Part shown: positions 58,134-64,000 of the stretch, piece by piece
How the letters are laid out: each line of letters begins with the position of its first letter
Position numbering within the stretch: position 1 is the stretch's first letter
NCBI RefSeq assembly: GCF_905147045.1
Contig: NC_065911.1
Coordinates: forward strand, 5,270,001 to 5,334,000
Direction of reading: 5' to 3'
Source: Nymphalis io
Taxonomy: Eukaryota; Arthropoda; Insecta; Lepidoptera; Nymphalidae
DNA length: 64,000 nucleotides
The notes under the pieces: generated by a model
Told to the model about the DNA's origin: nothing
What the model saw: only the letters and a program-made list of their open reading frames with translations
Database searches by the model: none
Program-made: the position numbers and the translations under genes

Positions 58134-59529
58134 ATTACTCAAAGAAAAAACATATCAACAAAAGCTAATCTATTATTGACTGTATTGAAATATTCAACCG
58201 ACACACGGATCATTTGCTTGAATGAATCTTCCAATCTTTTCAATTGATCCATTGGAGTCGGAACGAGATGGTAACCGCAAACTAATCAATAAGGGGACTA
58301 TTGTTGAGTTGTGACGATTATGCAATCGCATGGACAATCTTTCTGGTCAAACACTTATTGTAATATTATTACATCTTATTTGTGATTTGTGAAAGAAATT
58401 TTTTTTTATTCAATTATTTTTAAACAGCGGTATTTAAAGTTCTGATTGTTTGAGGGTTTTCAAGCAAAACGGATTTCCAAATGCATAGTTTTACTTTGTT
58501 TTTTGTATAATTATATATTAACTGTATATCGGTGAGAACATAACTAGGTATAACGATGTGGAAGAAAGTATATTAAAGAAATAGACACGCAAGGGTTCAG
58601 GAAACTGGTAAATTCTTAATGTTGTTATTGTTATTTGTTTTCTTGCTTTTTTAACATAAAATGTGTTCTTTGCACATTTCGTTCAACTTATGTTTAACTT
58701 TAAGAGTATGCTTTTATTATTATGTGCATTACGTCTTTGTATAAATTGTGAAAATGAATAAATAAAATCTGAAAAAATTGAGACGTCAACATTTATTCAT
58801 TAATTGGTTATAAAAGAAATTTCCAGTAAAAATTAATATCGGTCCGTTGTTATGTTCCCTTTGTTCACTGCTTCGTAGTTTATTTGTTTGTGTTTATTTT
58901 CTATTACGGCGTACAAAGCTCGAGTGAAAGTATGACCTTTGGCTTTCGTTTGTGTATTGTATATATGCTTATATTTATAGGTACAATGAAAGCGAATTCA
59001 TAAGTTAATAAATTGAATTTTAAATGTAAAAAATTAATTAACTTAACAGATCTTATCATTTTAGTTGATAATCATTGTACATGTTAGCGTATTATAACAA
59101 TTCATTATGTAAATGCATTTATTTAATTATAATGTAATTTCTTACACGCGATTTTAACGATATTATTTACTCGAAAACAACGAGGAATATGATCGTATGT
59201 TCCCTTAAGTCAGTTTTTCTTTCACTACTACAGGCTATAAATTCTGATTATGTCTTGCATAAACTAATAAAACTATAATTTGAGAATAAAAAATATTTTA
59301 CCTTTGATTAACTTATAACCCAGCTTTAATGTGTCTAATAGCGACAAGCTGACTTCTTGTCCAACGTTCAGCAGTTCACGTGCGTTTTCATAATAAATAA
59401 AGTCGCTTCAATCTTCCAGTTTTTGCATTGGCCCACAAAGGCTAGTCACGTGGCTGTTTAAGATTTTAAAAATAAAAATATGGGCCGAGTTGCTCGTGGA
59501 TATAAAACGTGAATTTTAATTGAAAATTG

Positions 59530-59722
59530 CAGGATTACATCGTGTAAACTCTACTGAAATTTCATGTTTAATTTGTGTTTATAATTCGATTCTTGCTAGG
59601 CGCTGAAGGAAAATATCGTTTAAAAAAATTGCATGTGTTAGATGAAAATCTGGTACTTGTGTATTGATCAACACGTATTAGAGCACAATTGTCCAATAAG
59701 CCAACAGTGGGACAGTAACGTT
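59530..59722 (+). mobile_element. SINE family A, decayed copy
   Basis: 'tgtttataattcgattctt', 'gctgaaggaaaatatcg', 'gcatgtgttagatgaaa' and 'ccaacagtgggacag' survive in order. Confidence 0.6.
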
Positions 59723-60459
59723 AACAGCGCGACAGTAAAGTTAATTTATTACAATTTTCACAAAATTCGTTTTAGTTTCTGAATTTGTTAATGATAAAAC
59801 ATAATAGTTAACAAATACTTTAACATTGTATTCGTTACATTTAAGCGTTTAAAATAATTAATCAATAAACTTCTGCAATCATGCAGGTACTAGTGAGCCT
59901 AAACGGTATTGAGCAATACGTTTTTGACTATATACTAGTGTTTCGATTGGAAAATGACTATAGATGTTTTACCTTGAGCTATAAGGCCAGAATTACTGAG
60001 GAAAATCTGAGAAAACTTTTTAAACAAACGGAAAATACTTGTTAAAAATAACGTCATACTCGAAGCCTATCTTATGATGCAATCTACTAAGTATATACAA
60101 ACTCATAGTCATTTAAATAAATATCTGGATTATTTTTGGTGTCGCTCCTTTTCTATGAATAATCATCTAAAAGTAAGAGTTATTCGTGATCAGTGCAACT
60201 CAATATAGAAAGGTCACTTTGAATAGCACTAAAACGTAATTTAATGTCAGTCGTAAAGAATAACTATAAAACATTAACAGCATTCCTAAATGTTACGCTG
60301 ATCTTGAAAAAAAAACACGTATCCTGTAAATGTCGTCACTGCAGACTAATATTTTAATCTTATAATACATAGAAAAATGCACAACAATTAGTTTTACTTG
60401 GAAAACAATAATTTAATGGTTTTTAAGCGTTAATTACATGATGTCTAATTTATGTAAGG

Positions 60460-60630
60460 ATATGGCGTGTCGTGTGGCGAGCGTGACCGCAACAACGCGA
60501 GTTGTAGGTGGAGCATTAACGCGTTAGAAAAAAAAATGTAATACCGATGGACGTGTAGACGCGATCTTTAGCCGCAATTTGTCTATGTTTTGCGTTGACC
60601 TAGTTAGCGCGATGCACAAGTGATCAAATC
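60460..60630. other. CpG-rich patch in the presumed intron
   Basis: 'ggcgtgtcgtgtggcgagcg', 'aacaacgcgagttgtagg' and 'tagttagcgcgatgcac'. No ORF or repeat match; it may be regulatory. Confidence 0.25.
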
Positions 60631-61054
60631 TGTTCCCTTAGGTTTAAAAATTAGTTAGGTGTGCCAATAAGTTACATATAAACAATATTACATTAGTCTA
60701 TTATTTTCTCATTAATCTTTTTTTTTTACTTAGCTCTAACAACACTAATGGTATAGTGTAATTAATGTGTATTATTGTATGCTCTCGACTACGTAAATAC
60801 TTCGCTGTATATAAGGGTTTAACTCTTTTGACCAAGAGTATACTATATAGTAACTTTAAGTTTATAAAGTAAAGACTCAGATTAAGAGTCATTCAGGAGA
60901 CCGTTTCAAAACCGTTGCTATGATAAAGGGTAAAAGTAAAAAATGGTTTTAGGACTTTATTTTTCAATTTTTGGCTCAGCTGGTGTACGCTCAGAAAAAA
61001 TACAACTTAAAATACTAATTTAAGAGACAAGTATGACTCTTCATATTGCACTTT

Positions 61055-61232
61055 ACTGGTGGTAGGGCTTTGTGCAAGCTCGTCTGGGTAGGTACCATCC
61101 ACTCATCAAATATTCTACCGCAAAACAGCAGCACTTGGTATTGTTGTGTTCCGGTTTGAAGGGTGAGTGAGCCAGTGTAATTACAGGCACAAGGGACATA
61201 ACATCTTAGTTCTCCAGATTGGTGGCGCTAGT
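61055..61232 (+). mobile_element. Family B repeat, 3' end missing
   Basis: 'tactggtggtagggctttg' through 'cttagttctccagattggtgg', then breaks off into unrelated sequence. Confidence 0.85.
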
Positions 61233-61929
61233 TCTAGTTCTTAACTAGTTAATTTAAGTGATTGTTTAGTCCAAACTTAACCACCCATATAAAGTAGACA
61301 TGTCTTAAGACTATTTCAATGAAACGTATTAGATGTTTTTTTCTTATTTTTTTGTGTTTATTTACTTTACGACAGTGACATCATTCTTGCTCATATTGTT
61401 AACCTGTTAAAATTGTACCGTAACCTCATAATTGATTCAATTTATTTGATATTGATTTTCTTAGAAATATAACATATTTCGCTTGTTCTTTCAGTAAGCA
61501 ACGAATATTTCTGAATATGTTATAATTATTTTCATAAACAGTTTTGCATTCGTGTAATCGTAAAGCTAATTTGATTTTACGCAGAAGGTATTTAGTCTTA
61601 GTGCATACTCGCTGTAGGAATTTCTGTGCGTGATGGGATATATTTAACTTTGGTTAATATATTGTGTTAATACTAGTACTATCCAAACTAATTCGTCGTA
61701 TTAGAATGAGGTCGTTACCGTATTGATCACATTTGAAAATAAAAAGAAAACATTATTTAATTTTGATATAGGTATAATTGAAGTATTCGTGGATAAACTA
61801 AATTATTAGCACTAAAAATCATCCAGCTTTCTATATATTTTAATATGTTAAAATTAATTTTTTTTTTGTTCTCATTAAACCAAAGTTTTTGGGTATATCA
61901 AATTTAAATTCTCCCTTTAATCAAAATTT

Positions 61930-62480
61930 AATTTCCTCAACACGACTGACCACTCATGGGGCTTCAGTCACCAGCCACATCGGAAGCAGGCGGTGCGTGA
62001 CGTCATCAGATGGTCAGCCAAGTGGAAACAAAACAATACCCAATGGGTCCAAGACCTCTGCAGTTGAAACTGTGCGAGAAAAATTTAATTTGAAGTCTTT
62101 TGATTTTTGTATTTACATTAAAATTATTTTTATGCAATTATTGTCCCAACTAAAAAGTACATCGCAAAGTCCTGATTGTCCGTGTATTTATCGTAGGCAC
62201 TAAGTTTTATTATTGCTTCGTTTTAAAAATCTAAATTTATTTTCTATTTTTCAAATTGAGGTACATAGCCATTGTCATTGCAGGAAGCGTGATACGCGTT
62301 ACTGTCGATACTACATCTGGAACAAGTTCACTTGTGCAGGTTTCAAGTGTGCAATATCGTGCAGCATGGTTGCGTCAAGAGACGTTATGACTTCCGGATA
62401 ACTCTAATAGTATTTACCGTTATAATGACGTGCCCGGGCTTCTGGGCTTTAGGTTCCTAGTTCGCTTCAATAGGAACTTG
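61930..62480 (+). other. GC-richer block, possibly regulatory or exonic
   Basis: Two patches (about 61935-62090 and 62270-62460) stand out from the AT-rich intron. An acceptor-like 'gtcattgcag' at about 62283 is followed by an open frame GSVIRVTVDTTSGTSSLVQV ending in TGA. The first patch carries an open frame VTSHIGSRRCVTSSDGQPSG. No protein family is recognised and no clear donor bounds either. Confidence 0.3.
61998..62005. promoter_or_regulatory. CRE/ATF palindrome TGACGTCA
   Basis: A third perfect CRE, inside the GC-richer block at 61.9-62.1 kb. Confidence 0.35.
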
Positions 62481-62997
62481 ACAAGTAAATTATGTCATTA
62501 TAATTTTTAGTAAGAAAATGTTTAAGTAATTAACTACTTCTAATATATATCCCAATATTTATATTTATACATAATGAGTATATTTAGTTAAAAATTATTT
62601 CTTTTACGTGTAAAAAAATAAAATCGGACGGTAAATATATGTAAAATGAACCTCTACCGTATTTTACAAAAACAACAATTTCCAGCATTGGAGCAATTTG
62701 CTTGTTACGCAGTGTAAGTAGAACGGCTGTTCCGGCATAAAACAAACTGTCTCATTTAATTTAATCACACTAATTGCGGAATGATTCGCACAAAACGCCC
62801 TTTGCGTGCCGAGTATTTGGCACTGATTACATTTTATATGCTCTCTTTCTTATATGATTACATTCGAATAATGAATGTGTTGCAATTACATACTAACAAC
62901 AACCCACCACACCAAGCGAAATCGTTAAAAAAATACATTCTGATCTTTATAGATGACTGAAAGAGTAATATTAATATTTTATAATGTATATTAACCT

Positions 62998-63297
62998 TTT
63001 TTTACATAGTGGAAACTTTCAGAAATGTACCCGGCTCCCATGGGGGGGGCGGGCGTTATGTGGGATTCTTACCCACTAAAACTACTACGATGGTCGTCCT
63101 CTGCACGGATCGTAGAGGCTGCGGGATCGTGTTGATATAACGCATCCGCGGCCTCTCCAGCGGCCCCAGGGTAGCGCCCCTATCTTTTAAGACCCGGGCG
63201 TCGGGGCTGGTCTGGTCGGGCTGGAAGGTCTGAGACGACGCCGACGTCGTTTCCGCCAAGCAGGATCGGTCCTTTCCTGTTCCCGCTCCGCCGTCTC
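62998..63297 (-). mobile_element. Short retroposon (LINE piece) with target-site duplication
   Basis: A 300-bp GC-rich insert whose minus strand ends in an A-run (seven T at 62997-63003). A perfect 15-bp duplication aatgtatattaacct lies at 62983-62997 and 63298-63312. It includes 'gttatgtgggattcttaccc', a motif common in lepidopteran non-LTR elements. No intact protein domain. Confidence 0.82.
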
Positions 63298-64000
63298 AAT
63301 GTATATTAACCTGATGTAACATGACGTACATAAGTAAATTGTTTCCATGACATATCAATTGAATTGATAGTATCTCTTCAAACGATGTGATGTGTGTTTA
63401 GAATTTAAAAGTGATTGTTGTCGTGATGTTTATCGGATCTCATTTTAGAAAACATTAAATTTTAGTGCATTTATCGAATCGATGAAAATGGGCTATTTGT
63501 AAAGCAATACTTTATTATCTTAAACGTGTTATAGCCGCACTAAAATAAAAGATATCATCTGAATGGATTTTACTGTTCGCGTTTTCGGTTACAATAACGT
63601 TCTTTATTTTTATCTCTTTGCTTGGTTTAAATGATTAATGAAAGGAATGTTTATTTGGGTTATCAACAGCGAGGTCTGGTGCTGTTCTTTTGACACTATC
63701 GAAGAGTGAAAGTTACGTCGTGCCTTTGTTTTAGCAGTTTTTATATAATTAGCACCTGTATAATTTTAGAATTTATTTTCGGATATGATTCTTGAATTAT
63801 TTATAAAGTGGTTATTTGTGCACATTATGCATTAAAATTTATTGAATGGTATATTACTAAACGCATTGGTATGAAAAGCAAACGCATGTTTTTCTAATCA
63901 TAACGAATTACAAAAGTTTTCATTGTGTGTATTCACATAGGAACATTTAATTAAAAAGAGGCAGGAATAAAAATGATAACTAAACCGGTTAGCGTATGCA

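Larger units (their letters stand above)
47552..64000 (+). other. Presumed long first intron (more than 16 kb)
   Basis: Follows the donor at 47552. It holds decayed SINEs and poly(A) repeats, three TGACGTCA palindromes, a GC-richer block near 62 kb and a LINE piece at 63 kb. In 52390-54420, 54565-55020, 57250-57460, 57950-59300, 59725-60440, 61240-61900 and 63313-64000 I see no gene and no recognised repeat apart from the short direct repeats near 58.1 kb. That no exon lies here is inferred from failing to see one. Confidence 0.4.

Noticed and set aside
61889..62203. 104-codon ORF as a second exon of the 47-kb gene
   Set aside because: No convincing donor, phase fit unproven and the latter half is AT-rich; kept only as a lead.

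Overview
The window looks like nuclear DNA from an insect, most probably a butterfly or moth. It is AT-rich, has introns with consensus GT-AG junctions, and is filled with short retroposons. These include three families with a tRNA-like A/B-box head, a poly(A)-tailed repeat, Helitron-like 'gcttcgcacgggt' elements and R1-, RTE- and CR1/L2-like LINE pieces of the kinds common in Lepidoptera. The species call is an inference from repeat types and protein similarity recalled from memory; no search was run.

Real genes are few. (1) 1-16939, minus: the N-terminal and catalytic part of a CDC14 dual-specificity phosphatase. Five coding exons (16894-16939, 2512-2771, 1135-1341, 411-729, 1-105) join in phase and read off the left edge; a first intron of about 14 kb is packed with repeats. 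(2) 19094-24913, minus: a complete pyrroline-5-carboxylate reductase. Six coding exons sum to 816 nt (271 aa plus stop), giving the last step of proline synthesis. (3) 46627-46698, plus: a tRNA-Asp(GTC) gene with a T-run terminator. (4) 47456-47551, plus: a first coding exon (32 residues, perfect CAG|GTAAGA donor) of an unrecognised gene whose remaining exons were not found; the rest of the window to 64000 would be its first intron.

Layout: 1-17 kb is CDC14 with its repeat-filled introns. 17-19 kb is the CDC14 leader/promoter side and the P5CR 3' end. 19-25 kb is P5CR. 25-46.5 kb is intergenic DNA with LINE fragments (31.3, 32.4, 39.5 and 44-45.4 kb), SINEs, Helitron-like pieces and a GC-rich repeat block at 45.75-46.42 kb. 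46.6-47.6 kb holds the tRNA and the new gene start. 47.6-64 kb is the presumed long intron, with decayed SINEs, three perfect TGACGTCA palindromes and a GC-richer block at 61.9-62.5 kb.

Most notable structures are an inverted duplication with arms of about 245 bp (2828-3070 / 4374-4626) that shares diagnostic SINE variants, several perfect short-loop hairpins (best at 27758-27818 and 12144-12193), and a fossil SINE that abuts a CDC14 splice donor. I found no clearly new multi-gene system, CRISPR array, rRNA gene or virus. CDC14 and P5CR have no evident functional link beyond being neighbours on the same strand.
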